Notes: a model not told the origin generated them from the letters alone. 64,000 bases of DNA from Nemania diffusa (GCA_038501195.1 JBBPUQ010000009.1:2294001-2358000); one strand, 5' to 3'; shown: positions 1 through 10,991, counted from the stretch's first letter. Translations and numbers: made by a program.

Positions 1-95
1 TAAACATTGTAATTGTTATTATTATCGAGCTGCAGATGGTCCTGAGCGGCCGTACTGCTCTTGTTGGTGGCTTAACTCATAAACAATCTATATAG

Positions 96-979
96 GCTAT
101 CAACCATCGTATGTTCGTTCTCGCAGCCGATGGTCCGGACCCTTGGACCGCCAGTTACTCGTTGAAGCCCATGTTAGATACATACGACCAGTTCGCTATC
201 GATGGGACATATTTCCAACACGAGAATAACTTGTATCATATCTACTCTTGCTGGGAAGAGAAGTACTCGTCATGGCCAGCAAATCTCTGCATAACCAAGA
301 TGTCAGATCCTTGGACCGTCAACTCAACCTTACTTGAGCGCCGCATGATCAGCAGGCCGGATCAACCGTGGGAGCAGGTGCCCGTAAGTTCATGAAAGTC
401 CGTGTCACAATGACGTTCTATCGGAAGCTAAGTTTGCAATATTTAGTACGGGAGACCAATTCGACTAGCAACCAACGAAGGACCCCAACAACTCACAAAC
501 CCCAAGACAGGGCAAAACTTTGTGATCTACTCCGCAGCACGGGTCAATACCCCCTTTTACTGCCTTGGGATGCTAGAGCTCGTGGGAAATGACCCGATGC
601 AATACCAGTCCTGGAAGAAACACAAAGAAGGTGTAAGTAATTTTGGCGAGTCCAAATGCTCCCATTCGAGTTATAATGCAATATGAATTATCACGCGCTA
701 TATTATGACAACTAACTCCGATTGTCGCAGTGTGTGTTCCACCAGAACACAGTTGCGGGCGTCTATGGCACTGGCCACGCTTCCTTTACGACATCCCCTG
801 ACGGATCAGAAGATTACATCGTATACCACGCCATGACTACGTCGAACCCGCCTGCAGATATTTACCGGACCGCCAGGATACAGAAGTTCACATGGAATGA
901 AGATGGCACGCCTAAATTCCCTTTGGCTGAGAACGGCCCCTTCGTTGTACCGGCTGGGCAGAAAATGTTAGACCGGTAG
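96..979 (+). CDS. Glycoside hydrolase family 43 protein (arabinofuranosidase/xylosidase type), 5'-partial
   Basis: This is the C-terminal 240 residues of a GH43 five-bladed beta-propeller enzyme, which would release arabinose or xylose from plant cell-wall polysaccharide outside the cell. Exons are 96-383, 447-632 and 731-979, all joined in phase 0 with GTAAGT donors. Visible family marks are NHRMFVLA, the AIDGTYF block carrying the pKa-modulating Asp, the TNEGPQ block carrying the general-acid Glu, and the GTGHASF...YIVYHAM block near the end. The N-terminal part with the general-base Asp and the WAPE region lies upstream of the window. Bases 2-52 are open in one frame and could encode residues ending AADGPERP, as expected before NHRMF, but I found no phase-compatible GT donor, so the upstream exon is unresolved. 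Substrate cannot be told from this fragment. Confidence 0.88.
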
Positions 980-1428
980 CATTAGCGAATGTAGCTACGT
1001 TTTGGAGATAGCATGATTTATTCTATAATCAAACGATAAAGTTCAGGAATAGCTAAGTAGGAAATGGATTTGCTTTAGCCCCTTTTTCAGCTCGCGTTGC
1101 AACCCTTTTACGACGTTTTCATTCTTTCAAGATCTCTCCGTACTCCCCCGGGGAATAAATTTTGTTATACTTACACAGGCTATAGTGCGCCGCGAAATGC
1201 CGTCGGGACAATAGGTATCCGTCCTGTACTGCAATGATTGTAATATTCTATTGTGATATATAATAACATATTCTCATGATCTATTTACTTCAAACTATCA
1301 AATATCCCACTGCACAAACGCCTATTCCCATATTCCCCAAGAAAACCCAAGCACAGTCAGTTCCCCCCAATGGGTATCACTATCGTATAAAGTCGTACAC
1401 TCATTAAGCCGCCTCACCCGCCTCCCAA
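980..1428. other. Intergenic, convergent 3' ends
   Basis: Space between the GH43 stop (+) and the CAP gene stop (-). It is AT-rich 3' UTR and terminator-like DNA. I see no gene, RNA or repeat in it. Confidence 0.6.
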
Positions 1429-2106
1429 TCACGAGGCTATCCAAAGAACAACCCCCACCGTGACAAAGCGTAGCCACGCAGAGCGCACCACCACCGCAGA
1501 ATTCACAGATTTATCGACCTCGTCCTGGAAAGCCCCAACGACATTCCCGCGCGGCCAGTACTCGCAGGCGAGATACCACCCCTTCGTTCCACAGAGGCGG
1601 CGCCCGCACCCGACGTCCGACGAGTCCTTCCACACGAGCTGCGTGAAGTGTCCCGTGGCCTCGCTGAAGCCCGGATGCGCAAAGTCGTACTTCTTGCCCT
1701 CGTCGCCCCAGGCCTCGACGGCCGCGGTCGCGTTGGCGTAGCCGATGGCCAGGTTCTCGCCGTAGGGGCCCCCCGAGTGCGCGAAGGTGCAGTCGGGGCC
1801 CACGGCGCTGCTGTTGAGGTACGCGGCCGCGAAGGAGGCGAGGGTCGCGTTCCAGGACATGGAGGTCGCGTTGTGCTGCGCGCGGTACGCGTTGGTGCTG
1901 TTGAGGACGGCGGAGGTGAAGGCCGTTTCGTTGGTGTATTCGGGGGCGGTGCTGGGGATGGAGGGCGCGGCGGTTATGGTGACTGTTGTTTTCTGCGCGG
2001 GGACGGGGTGCGCGAGGATGAGGAGGAGGAGGATGGTTGTGAAGAAGGTGAGGTGTTGGGGGGCTTTTGGGCCCCTGGTTGCTGGCTCTATAAGTAGCTT
2101 CTCCAT
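1429..2106 (-). CDS. CAP-domain (SCP/PR-1, Pry-like) secreted protein
   Basis: Intronless 225-residue protein of the CAP superfamily (Pry/PR-1/CRISP), whose yeast members bind and export sterols and fatty acids. A hydrophobic stretch at about residues 20-37 ending in PVPAQ looks like a signal peptide or signal anchor after a short polar N-terminus. The CAP domain covers about 60-195, with HSGGPYGENLA, the CRISP-1 type signature GHFTQLVWKDSSDVGCG and the CRISP-2 type YLACEYWPRGN. Several N-x-S/T glycosylation sites lie in the first half. The C-terminus ends in a hydrophobic run (WLRFVTVGVVLWIAS), unusual for a simple secreted CAP protein and compatible with a GPI-attachment signal or membrane tail. 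It could be a sterol carrier or a host-interaction protein; sequence alone does not decide. Confidence 0.9.
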   Translation of the reverse strand: MEKLLIEPATRGPKAPQHLTFFTTILLLLILAHPVPAQKTTVTITAAPSIPSTAPEYTNETAFTSAVLNSTNAYRAQHNATSMSWNATLASFAAAYLNSSAVGPDCTFAHSGGPYGENLAIGYANATAAVEAWGDEGKKYDFAHPGFSEATGHFTQLVWKDSSDVGCGRRLCGTKGWYLACEYWPRGNVVGAFQDEVDKSVNSAVVVRSAWLRFVTVGVVLWIAS

Positions 2107-3052
2107 AACGAGGTCGAAGAGTATTCTGTTTTGGGTATGTAGTGTGCTTCGGCTTAAGAGAGAGAAAGACTTTTCAATTGGATATTTTTTAAACCCGGAC
2201 GAAGGAATAGACAGTTAATTACACTCCGCTCATGAATTCTTACGTTGGAGTAGAAGATGGACAATATAGTACGCTGAATGAAGCTTCCTTCACGTTACTG
2301 TAGGTAGTAAACTTAAGATGGGCTGACATAACGCAATTCGAAAATAAACTTCAAGCACTAACCGTCTACTTGTCTTACTCACCTCGTTACTCCCCTCGAG
2401 GCTCGAAGTGCCATTGTGGCCAGGTTTCGAGGCCATGTTTCATTTGCAAGGAACTCGCGGTGAGATCTTGTTCTTTGAATGGACATGACGAAAGGACGAT
2501 GACGTAGTTGTTGGAGATCGATCTGGTCCGGCGTCTAAGGTACCTAATCTACCTTAATGAGCCGTCTTTTCCTCTGAGAATAAGCCTTGGCGTTTAGTGC
2601 GGGGGAGGGGATGTGCGATGGATTTGGGGTAAGTTATTTCTTACCTACATAGGTACCTAGGTAAGTATCTAGTAGTAGGTAGTACCTAAAGATAGATCTA
2701 CCTGCTGTACGCACATGTGTAACGGGCTCGTAGCCGTTTTAGTGTGACCAAAATCGTATAGTTCTTCACCGAGAGGATCTCCTTCACCGAATAGTCAAAC
2801 ATCTATTTATAAAAATGATAGTTGATACCCGGGGAGAATTCATAATAAATAATTTAAGTATATAATGCACAGATTGTTATAGAACATCATAGTCAAATAT
2901 TCTAGAACTCGAGTTCAATTATAGTCCAATTCGGTCTTTTTTTTTATTCAATTTTACTTCATTCATTCATGTCTCAGCTAGATGGTGTCCTTGCGGAAGT
3001 CCAAGTGCCCCTATTGCGATGCCTCGTGAAAAACGTCAATCGGCAACGTTGC
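2107..3052. other. Intergenic region
   Basis: Upstream of the CAP gene (-) and downstream of the ADH gene (-). AT-rich; it contains one of the dispersed AGGTACCTAGG motifs at about 2650-2690. No coding signal was recognised. The long plus-strand ORF that begins at 2969 is only the antisense of the ADH gene. Confidence 0.5.
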
Positions 3053-4183
3053 TTACATGGTAAGAACGCCCCTGAACCTCACTTTTCCGGAATGGCAGTG
3101 CTCCATGGCATTTGCCGCCTCCGCGAGCGGGAACTTCTCAACCAGGCACTTGATACCGTGCGTCTGCGCAAACAGAATAGCCTCTTCACTGTCCAGCGCA
3201 TGTCCGCTCGGCCACCCCGACACGGAAGCGCCCTTCACAATCATGGCAGTAGTATCGAACTCGACGGGGCCAACGGGCGCCAGCACGATGAGCTTGCCGC
3301 CGGCCTGGAGCCCACCGATGAGGGGGCTGATGGCCTTGGGGTTCGGCGCGGTGGCGACGATCATGGCGGCGCCGCCGAGGGCCTGCAACGCGGCGACGGG
3401 GTCGTCCTTGCTCGCGTCGATGTACTCGTGGGCGCCGAGCTCGCGCGCGAAGGCCTCCTTGGCGCTGCCCGAGCTGAGGGCGACGGTACGGTAGCCCATC
3501 TTGCTGGCGAACTGCACGGCGAGGTGCCCGAGGCCGCCGAGCCCCTGCACGGCGACGAGGTTGCCCTGCTCCACGTGCTGCTTGCGCATCGCGTTGAACG
3601 TCGTCACGCCCGCGCACAGCAGCGGCGCCGCCTGCGCCGGGTCCATGTCCTTGGGCACGCGCACCACCGCCTCCTCGCGCAACAGCACGTACTCGGCGTA
3701 CCCGCCGTCGAAGTGCACGCCGTTGATCTGCTCGTTGTCGCACATCTGGAACTGCCCGCGCGAGCACGAGCGGCACGAGTTGTCGTGGCCTGAGAGTTTG
3801 GCTGTCAGTTCTTTCTTCTGGCCTGTGTTCTTCTTCTTGCTCTTCCCCTTTCTTTATACTAGGAAGTAGGTAGGTAGTGTTGGGGAACTCGGAAACTCAC
3901 CGCCGTGCCAGGGACCTCCCACTCTGTCACCCTCACTGAACTTGGTCACCTTCTCGCCGACGCTCACGACATCGCCCACGATCTCGTGGCCTGGGATGCG
4001 AGGGAATACGTCGCCGAAGGCACCCGTGGCCTCGAAGAGGTCGGTGTGGCACACGCCACAGACGATGACCTTGACGAGAACCTGGCCTGGGCCGGGCGGC
4101 TTCAATTCAAACTCTCGGATTTCCACGGTCGCGTTGAGCTTGGGTATGACGGCGCCCTTGAAGGTCTTAGGTAGTGGAGCCAT
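3053..4183 (-). CDS. Zinc-dependent alcohol dehydrogenase (MDR family)
   Basis: A 339-residue medium-chain dehydrogenase that would oxidise an alcohol or reduce an aldehyde with NAD(P)(H) in the cytosol. Two exons on the minus strand, 4183-3901 and 3789-3053, with a GTGAGT donor splitting a Gly codon. Catalytic zinc ligands are Cys45 (CGVCHTD), His66-Glu67 (PGHE) and a later Cys in PLLCAGVTT. The structural-zinc lobe is HDNSCRSCSRGQFQMC (Cys100, 103, 111), where the first classical Cys is replaced; I recall the same form in related fungal enzymes, so I do not read it as damage. The Rossmann motif is GLGGLGHLA. Length matches yeast Adh1-type enzymes. A TATA box lies about 125 bp upstream. The intron contains a TAGGTAGGTAG tract. 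Substrate is not predictable. Confidence 0.93.
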
Positions 4184-4308
4184 CGTGGATATCTGAATAG
4201 ACGTTGAACAATGGATGAGTTTCCTGTTACTTGAAGAGACGATGGCAATAGGAGGTGATGTCGGTGAGAGATGACCGCCAAGTTGGAGAAAGGCGTGGCA
4301 TTATAGCC

Positions 4309-4318
4309 ATATATATAC
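4309..4318 (-). promoter_or_regulatory. Probable TATA box of the ADH gene
   Basis: On the minus strand this reads TATATATATGG, about 125 bp before the ADH start codon. Position and sequence fit a fungal core promoter; there is no transcript evidence. Confidence 0.5.
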
Positions 4319-5612
4319 CCAAGCTGGAACATGCTCCAAGACATAGGTACGAGATGCAGTCTCACCGAATCGGCCAATCATGCTTATTGTTGGCCGTCCA
4401 TTCGAGATGCGTCATGTATGTCGAAGTTCCGTTTATCCATTTACCTAATCCATGGCTTACCTATGCATGTGCGTAGATACGCAGCATGCCTTTTTTCCTA
4501 GGTCAGCCCGGGTTTGGCTTGTCGGCCGATCGAGACCAAAGAAAGCCTCCCGATAAGCGCCATCGTCTGGTTGGTACACTTGACGACATGATGATGGTGC
4601 ATGCTGATGCTGTACCCTACCTCGCACGAGCCTCTAGCGCAAACTTGTTGATTCATGCATAACCTCGCAAAAGGTGGCCACATACTCCCCCTCCGGCTAG
4701 GTTTTTTAGTAACGCTTAGTCAACTCGATAAATTTGCCGAATGGGGAAAGCAGTCTGCTTCACGCGCGGGCGTGATTAGTTATGGTGATGCAGTTTCGGA
4801 GCTGTAGGTTTTCCAGGGATGCGGGAACAAGCTAACCGTCGTATGCATTCCCGTTCCCATAGTAGTATCCATACCAGTATCCATATCGCAAGAGCAGGCC
4901 GGGAACCGAGGGCCCTATTCTACGTGACCCCGCGTCCTAGCCGTGTTCTAAGGCCGACAGTGTATCGGCTTACAAACGTTCTCAAGTCCGAAAACTAGCT
5001 GCAGTCAGCGGCGTGCGAAGCGAGCGCTAGATTCCCTCAAGCGCGAACCAATTACTCAACATCGTAGCTCCTGTTCGAAAAGGAGGCAAGAACAGCCAGT
5101 GCTGTACTCTATAGTATTATCCGGCCTGGCTAGACGGGAATACTATGATTTCATTCATTCATGCACAGTGGCGCGCATGGAGTGCAGCCCATTCCGCCTA
5201 TCCGCGCCACCTTCGATGTCAGCGGCGTTGCATTGCTGTAGAACCAAGGCAAGAAAATGGTGGTTCTAGATAAGGAGCAGGTATGAATAATCCCAAGTGC
5301 AATATGCTTTCGGAGTTAGGACATTGTTAGGCTGTCGATGTTTTGAGATGGCAGCTGTCAAAATAGTACGTCGATATCCAAGCCCCCTAGCCGAATGTTG
5401 GATCTAGAGAATATTTAGGTTAGGCGACGGGATTAAAGAACGCGACCCGGCTCTATCTACTGCGGCGGCCCGTAAGGATCGGCCTTACAGCCGTGGGCTT
5501 GAACCCCAAATCCGTCTCGCGTCCGGGGATATCATAAAACACTAGCTCCTCCGAACATCATGGCAACGGCTATAGGACATCGCGTTATCAATTACCTGAA
5601 GGGCATATTCTG

Positions 5613-5657
5613 AAATCGTAGTGCGCAGTGATTTGGACACACTGCGCACTACGATTT
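5613..5657. repeat. Perfect 18-bp inverted repeat (hairpin) in the SDR promoter
   Basis: Arms at 5613-5630 (AAATCGTAGTGCGCAGTG) and 5640-5657 are exact reverse complements separated by 9 bases, read directly from the sequence. It lies 130-174 bp upstream of the SDR start codon, and an AATATAAATAAA element follows within 6 bases. The spacer ATTTGGACA is nearly repeated just after the second arm. It could be a dimeric-regulator operator, an extruding cruciform or a footprint of a small mobile element. Confidence 0.9.
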
Positions 5658-5662
5658 GGACA

Positions 5663-5674
5663 AATATAAATAAA
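5663..5674 (+). promoter_or_regulatory. Probable TATA box of the SDR gene
   Basis: AATATAAATAAA lies about 115 bp upstream of the SDR start and directly after the perfect hairpin, so occupation of the hairpin could affect promoter use. Confidence 0.45.
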
Positions 5675-5786
5675 CATATGCCCCAAGAGCTGTTAATTCA
5701 AGTGTAAGTCAGGCCAGCCGCCATCTAAATCCTGAAGACAGCGAATACTACCACATACACGCCAAACACTCAAGATAATTTTAAAA

Positions 5787-6545
5787 ATGGCCACCAACAA
5801 CCTCCAAGACAAAGTAGTCCTAATCACCGGCGGCACCAAAGGCATAGGCCTAGCCATAGCCCAGCGCGTCTCCGCCGCCGGCGCAAGCGTAGTCCTAAAC
5901 TACAGCCGAGACGCCGCCGCTGCGGAAGCAGCCCTCGCCTCCCTCCCAGAAACCCACAGGTCGTCCGCCCTCACAGTCCAAGCCGACGCCTCCAGCCCCT
6001 CGCAGATGCGCGACCTCGTGGCGCGCGCGGTAGCGCGCTTCGGCCGCGTGGACGTGGTCGTCGCCAACGCGGGCACGATGCCCCTGCAGGACCTCGCCGG
6101 CACGACCGAGGGCGCCTTCGAGTCCGCCTTCGCGCTCAACGTGCGCGGCCCCTTGTTCCTGGCGCAGGCCGCGGCGCCGCACATGGCGCCGGGGGGCCGG
6201 GTCGTCTTCGTGAGCACGGGCGTCGCGCGCAGCAGCGCCGTGGCCCCCGCGTACGCCCTCTACGCCGCCACCAAGGGCGCCGTCGAGCAGCTGACGCGCG
6301 TGCTCGCCAAGGACCTCGGGCGTAAGGGCATCACTGTGAACGCCGTGGCCCCGGGCCCGACCGACACTGAGCTCTTCCGCGAGGGCAAGTCGGAGGCCAT
6401 GATCAAGGGCATCGCGAGCGCGACCCCGTTCAACCGGCTCGGGACTCCCTCCGAGATCGCCGAGGTTGTGGCTTTCATCGCTAGCCCCGAGAGCAGCTGG
6501 GTTTCGGGGCAAATTATTGGTGTGAACGGTGCTTCTTTCGTGTAA
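5787..6545 (+). CDS. Short-chain dehydrogenase/reductase (classical SDR)
   Basis: Intronless 252-residue classical SDR, an NAD(P)H-dependent carbonyl reductase or alcohol dehydrogenase, close in type to fungal ketoacyl-reductase/versicolorin-reductase-like enzymes. Cofactor motif TGGTKGIG is at residues 14-21, ANAG at 91-94, the active-site pair is Tyr157-x3-Lys161 (YAATK) with Ser141 or Ser147 upstream, and the C-terminal APGPTDTE and GQIIGVNGA blocks are present. Length is exactly typical. The start codon is preceded by an A-rich context (TTTAAAA). Coding DNA is markedly GC-rich in codon third positions. It is divergent from the zinc ADH across 1.6 kb, but nothing shows that the two share a pathway. 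Substrate unknown. Confidence 0.93.
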   Translation: MATNNLQDKVVLITGGTKGIGLAIAQRVSAAGASVVLNYSRDAAAAEAALASLPETHRSSALTVQADASSPSQMRDLVARAVARFGRVDVVVANAGTMPLQDLAGTTEGAFESAFALNVRGPLFLAQAAAPHMAPGGRVVFVSTGVARSSAVAPAYALYAATKGAVEQLTRVLAKDLGRKGITVNAVAPGPTDTELFREGKSEAMIKGIASATPFNRLGTPSEIAEVVAFIASPESSWVSGQIIGVNGASFV

Positions 6546-6885
6546 TATCTTCAAAGTGATGGCCTTTTTTTCATAAATAAATTCGGGATATTGTATAATA
6601 AGTAATAAATTCTGCCTCGGAAACATTTTGGCGGCTTTTTTCCCGCGACCAAATTGGCAAAGTGACGCTTCTGTTTATTCGGTTCGGATTAAGTGCAATA
6701 AGAAATGGTATGTAGAATTGGCACTTTACGTCCGGTATTACTCATAGCATCAAGGCCGTAGTTGTTTAATATATACACTCCCCTTTATAAAGAGCATCTC
6801 TTACCATGCACAATTAGGTTATGCATAGGAACGACCTTACGATCCGAAATGGGCCGTGAAACCCCTATTTCAATCATCCTTTACA
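6546..6885. other. Intergenic, convergent 3' ends of SDR and VTA1
   Basis: AT-rich 340-bp region between two convergent genes. No feature recognised beyond presumptive 3' UTRs. Confidence 0.5.
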
Positions 6886-8400
6886 CTACCGTGCCCCCAA
6901 AGAAGAAAGAGCCGCCTGTAACTCTCTTACAGCTGTTGGCACATCTTCAAAATTGAGTGCAGATATAGCCCATTTGGCATGCTTCTGTGCTTGCGCTATA
7001 GCCATATCATCATAATTATAGGGCCCGGTTGGCCCGCTATTACCACCATATTGCTGCGCAGGTGGTGGCGGGGGAGCAGTTACCACCTTCGGCACAACTG
7101 GCTGTGAATATGGAGCGTGGTAATTGTGAGGTGCAGATGGAGCTTGTGATGGGATATAATGCTGTTGTGGAGGGACAAAGGGTGGCGCGGGCGCTGTTTG
7201 ATGCTGGGGAGGTGGGTGGTAGAAATCTTGAGGAGAAGGTGGCGCGCCAGGCGATGAATACGGCACAGACGGGGGTACTGGAGGAGGATGGTGGATGCTA
7301 GGAGTTGGGATCTCCGGTGGCGACCCGAGTACACTATGGCCAACGGTTCCTGGGGGTGGCATACTCGTGGTAGATGGCAAATCAAGTGGAGATTGGTCAG
7401 TTGCTGATGGAGCATTAGGGAAATAGCTTCCAGGCTCCTGAGCTGGTACATCCGGAGGCGCTATAGGTGATACCGGATCCGGGACTGACGCTGTAGGAGG
7501 CAAAGGTGAGTTAGGGGCCGAGACTGGGGCCGTGGCATGAAGAGAATAGCTTGAGATTGGTGCCCGAGGCAGCGCCTGGTCGTCTGGGACATCTTCGACC
7601 GTGGCCGGCCGTGGCCGGGCAGAGTTAATCAGTTGCACCTCTGGATCGTTAGGGTCAAGAGGCGAAACACCCTCTTCTGGTTTGGGCTCTTCCTGCTTCG
7701 GGTTCGACTCGTTTGGATCGTTGCCCTCCTTGATCGCTTTCAGTATGCGCGCAGCATTCCATTTGGCATATTTGATCTTTTCCAGGGTCTCTGGTTCGGG
7801 CTGGCCCCAGATATTAACGAGCTGGAAGAACGTGGAGGCTGCTTCGAATGTACTAGCAGTTTGTCTGCGTCGTTTGTGTTAGTTGCTTCTGATCACGTCG
7901 CGATTGTTAGGATGACATCAGGGCGCAACTAACTGAGTAACTTTATTGGCTTTCAATGGTCGAAGTGCCCGGTCAAATGTTTCTTGTGCAAATTGTTCGA
8001 CGTACGCTTGACCTGTAACGTCATCGAGTATCGCATCGTTCTCTGCCTGATCAGTCTTCATCTATACAAGCAAGCTGCATTAGTAACTAATCAAGGCTCG
8101 ATCGGTATGCTTAGGAGAGCCGCACCTGTTCTAACTTGTCCATGATCGTAGTAGTGAATTCGAGACATTCTCCATCAACACTATGAAGTTGCTTCTTCAG
8201 GATCTGTTGCACAACCCAGTAATAACCTATACAAGCAGTATTATTTAGCGCACGATTGCACATATTTATGATTGAATTTCGCTAGAAGATAGCTTACACC
8301 AGTAGGAAATGACAGGCTTTGCGCTCTCTAGTTGGACAGCGCGCACCATGAATGGGGTGATGCCCGCAGGCTTGAGCTTTGCGGGGATATTGGCCGCCAT
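6886..8400 (-). CDS. VTA1: Vta1-family ESCRT-III/Vps4 cofactor (LIP5 homologue)
   Basis: A 436-residue protein spliced from four minus-strand exons: 8400-8298, 8226-8126, 8061-7934 and 7864-6886. All junctions keep frame with GT-AG introns. The N-terminal domain (about residues 1-165; PFMVRAVQLESAKPVISYWC..., later STFFQLVNIWG and KYAKWNAARILKAIKEG) is the MIT-like Vta1 fold that binds ESCRT-III proteins. A long Pro-rich linker follows (about 185-390). The last 40 residues (AQKHAKWAISALNFEDVPTA...LQAALSSLG) are the Vta1 C-terminal domain that dimerises and stimulates the Vps4 ATPase in multivesicular-body sorting. Length and order match the family. It is divergent from the PDI-like gene across 1 kb. 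Confidence 0.92.
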
Positions 8401-9411
8401 GGCGAGGAGCAGCTCGTCAAGTTCGCAAGGTGTATGAACTTAAGATTCGCTTTCTCAGAGGATTATGAGGCTGTAGTCGAGGGTCGTCCCGCGGGCAGTT
8501 GTTGGTGAAGCATGCGTGTTATTGAGGTTGCTAAGGTTTACTTTGATAGTGCGGAATAGAGTATAGGTAGAAGGCCTAAGAGTCTGTAGAAAATGGAAGC
8601 CTTGGTACTGCCAAGAGGGAGTGGCTCCTCGGGAGCAGGGAAGCCGCGCAAGCAAGAACACAGATCTAAGGCGAAGATTACTAAAAATGTGCTCTGTCTA
8701 TCATTGAGGCCCAGCCACCAGAATATGTGCCAACAAGGAATAGAATGGGCACTCCAAATGTGAGATATTGAGAGAGCTCTAGATAGATACTAGGTTGGTT
8801 AGATTAGGTAGGTAGGCTGGGTAGGTGGTCAACGACAACCCCGCTGAAGTCACCGTCCATCCCCAATTCCCCATAGTGCTTGTTACCCACCGGAAGCGCC
8901 CGAAAAATACTGTACTGCTACGTACCTAGGTACATACATAGCTCGCGCCACAGCTCTCCAAGACCCCCAAGACACTGCTAATTGGCCCGCACCAGCCACA
9001 CAAACCCCGGATTCAGTGCCTGCGACAAGGATGACAGCTTGCATGCTTTGCATTTTTACCTTGGAGAACCATGCCACCGTTTGGAGGGGCACTCACCAAT
9101 TGCTACCTGTTCTTTTTATTGTCCGTGAGAGTTGGCTCGAGTTTCCACCGTGGCCTTTTCTCGATCAACGCCTCACGCAGGAATCAGTCGCCTGATCTTC
9201 TGCATTTATAATCTACCTCAGGTCATTGATAGGGTAGAGTGTGTGATTTCTCCTTCACACACACTAACCAACCCTGCGGTTTGACCTCTGCTTTGTATGG
9301 TTCGATCCTTGTGTTTGTCATTCTGCCTGTACCTGTGATCTCTTCTACTTTACAACTAAGTGCGCTCAGCACCCCATAACGTTGCGCCTCCGACACAGGA
9401 GTCAAGTCACC
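8401..9411. other. Divergent promoter region of VTA1 (-) and the PDI-like gene (+)
   Basis: About 1 kb with TAGGTAGGTAGG-like tracts near 8800-8830. The short ORFs in it match no family I recognise. Presumed promoters and 5' UTRs. Confidence 0.5.
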
Positions 9412-10991
9412 ATGCATTACCCTACCATAAACCCTACTATTGCTGTTGCTGTAGTTGCTTTCCTTTCTGCACTCCCCACGGCGCAAGCTAGCTTATACAC
9501 GAAGAGCTCTCCTGTTCTCCAAGTGGATGCAAAGAACTATGAAAGACTAATTGCCAAGTCGAATCATACCTCTGTAAGTTATTACATGACATGTCTCAGC
9601 CATCAATTACGTTATAGTCTTGTTACTTATCATTCTGGCTGCACTAGGTTGTCGAGTTCTATGCACCATGGTGCGGACACTGCAAGAACCTGAAGCCCGC
9701 CTATGAGAAGGCAGCCAAAAACCTCGAGGGTCTCGCCAAGGTCGCCGCCGTGAATTGCGACGAAGAGGAGAACAAACCACTATGTGGCATGATGGGGGTT
9801 CAGGGTTTCCCAACCCTGAAGATTGTTCGCCCCGGCAAAAAGAAGGGCTCAAAGCCTGTTGTGGAGGACTATCAAGGAGAGCGCTCCGCCAAGGCCATTG
9901 TCAATGCGGTTGTTGACAAGATCAGCAACCACGTTAAACGTGTAGCCGACAAAGACATCGATACCTTCCTCTCGACCAACAACGAAACTGCCAAGGCCAT
10001 ACTATTCACAGAGAAGGGCGCCACAAGCGCCTTGTTGCGCAGTTTGGCGATTGATTTTCTGGATGTTATCTCTTTCGCCCAAGTTCGGGATAAGGAGTCC
10101 AAGGCAACTGAGTTGTTCGGCATTACGTCCTACCCGACATTCGTCCTACTTCCTGGGGGCGACAAGGATGGTTTAGTGTATCAGGGAGAGATGAAACGGC
10201 CCGATATGCTGAAGTTCTTGTCGCAAGCAGGCGAGCCAAACCCAGACCCGGCGCCTTCGAAGTCAAAGAGCGAAAAGAAAAGCGAGAAGAAGGCAAAGAA
10301 GGACAAGAAGGAGAAGGCGACCAAGGCTTCTTCAGAATCTACCTCTACTACCACAATTGAGTTGTCTGAAGCGACAGAAGTCCCACCTACTACCGAGTCA
10401 AAGCCTAAAGCGGCCGAGGTTTCCCCCCCTATCCCCGCGATTATATCTTCCCAGACACTCATCAACGAGTGCTTACATCCTAAGGCCCACATCTGCGTTC
10501 TTTCTTTCGTTCCTGCGGCCCATGGCGAAACAGCCGAGAAGGTGTTGACTAGCTTGTCTGATATTGCCTTCAAGCATGCCCAAGCCGCGCGCCATATATT
10601 CCCCTTCTTCGAGGTTCATACAGATAGCGAGGAAATCGCACCTGTATTCAAAGGCCTGGAGCTCAGCGGCGAGATCGAACTAGTTGCTGTCAATGCCAAG
10701 AGGGGATGGTGGCGACACTATGAGGGCGATTTCAGTTCGGCAAGCGTAGAGAGTTGGATTGACGCCATTCGCATGAACGAGGGCCCCAAGAACAAGCTAC
10801 CGGAAGCGATCATTGGGGAAGTCGTCGTAGAGTCAGAAACCGTGGCGGAGATGCCCGTCAAGACTATCGAAGTCAAGCTAGGGGAAGATGTTAAGGTCGA
10901 GGTGCCCACGGAATCGGAGACCACATCGTGGCAAGGCGCAGAACCGACGCCGGAGGCTACTGATGCTCCGCCCAAGCACGAAGAACTGTAA
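9412..10991 (+). CDS. Protein disulfide-isomerase-like ER thioredoxin protein (Mpd1/P5-type)
   Basis: A 501-residue protein from exons 9412-9573 and 9648-10991 (GTAAGT donor, phase 0). Residues 1-26 form a signal peptide ending AQA. A thioredoxin domain follows with active site VEFYAPWCGHC (Cys63 and Cys66), which forms and isomerises disulfides in secretory proteins. A second thioredoxin-like segment (about 165-270, FGITSYPTFVLLPGG) lacks a CxxC pair. Residues about 275-305 are a dense Lys/Ser/Glu tract, then an acidic Thr/Pro region and a third segment without a CxxC. The C-terminus is KHEEL, a variant of the HDEL/KDEL retrieval signal. One active site places it nearer Mpd1/P5 or TMX-like proteins than classical two-site PDI1. 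It probably works in the ER lumen. Confidence 0.9.

Larger units (their letters stand above)
4184..5786. other. Divergent intergenic region between ADH (-) and SDR (+)
   Basis: A 1.6 kb shared upstream region of two oxidoreductase genes read in opposite directions. It holds the ADH TATA box and, next to the SDR gene, a perfect 18-bp inverted repeat and an AT-rich core promoter (listed separately). No gene was recognised. A stretch at about 5460-5530 looks superficially tRNA-like but lacks a TTCGA T-loop. Confidence 0.5.

Noticed and set aside
2969..3793. 274-codon plus-strand ORF
   Set aside because: Antisense shadow of the zinc ADH; Arg/Ala/His-rich composition typical of GC-rich opposite-strand frames.
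5460..5530. tRNA-like stretch
   Set aside because: No TTCGA-type T-loop and no foldable acceptor stem could be found.
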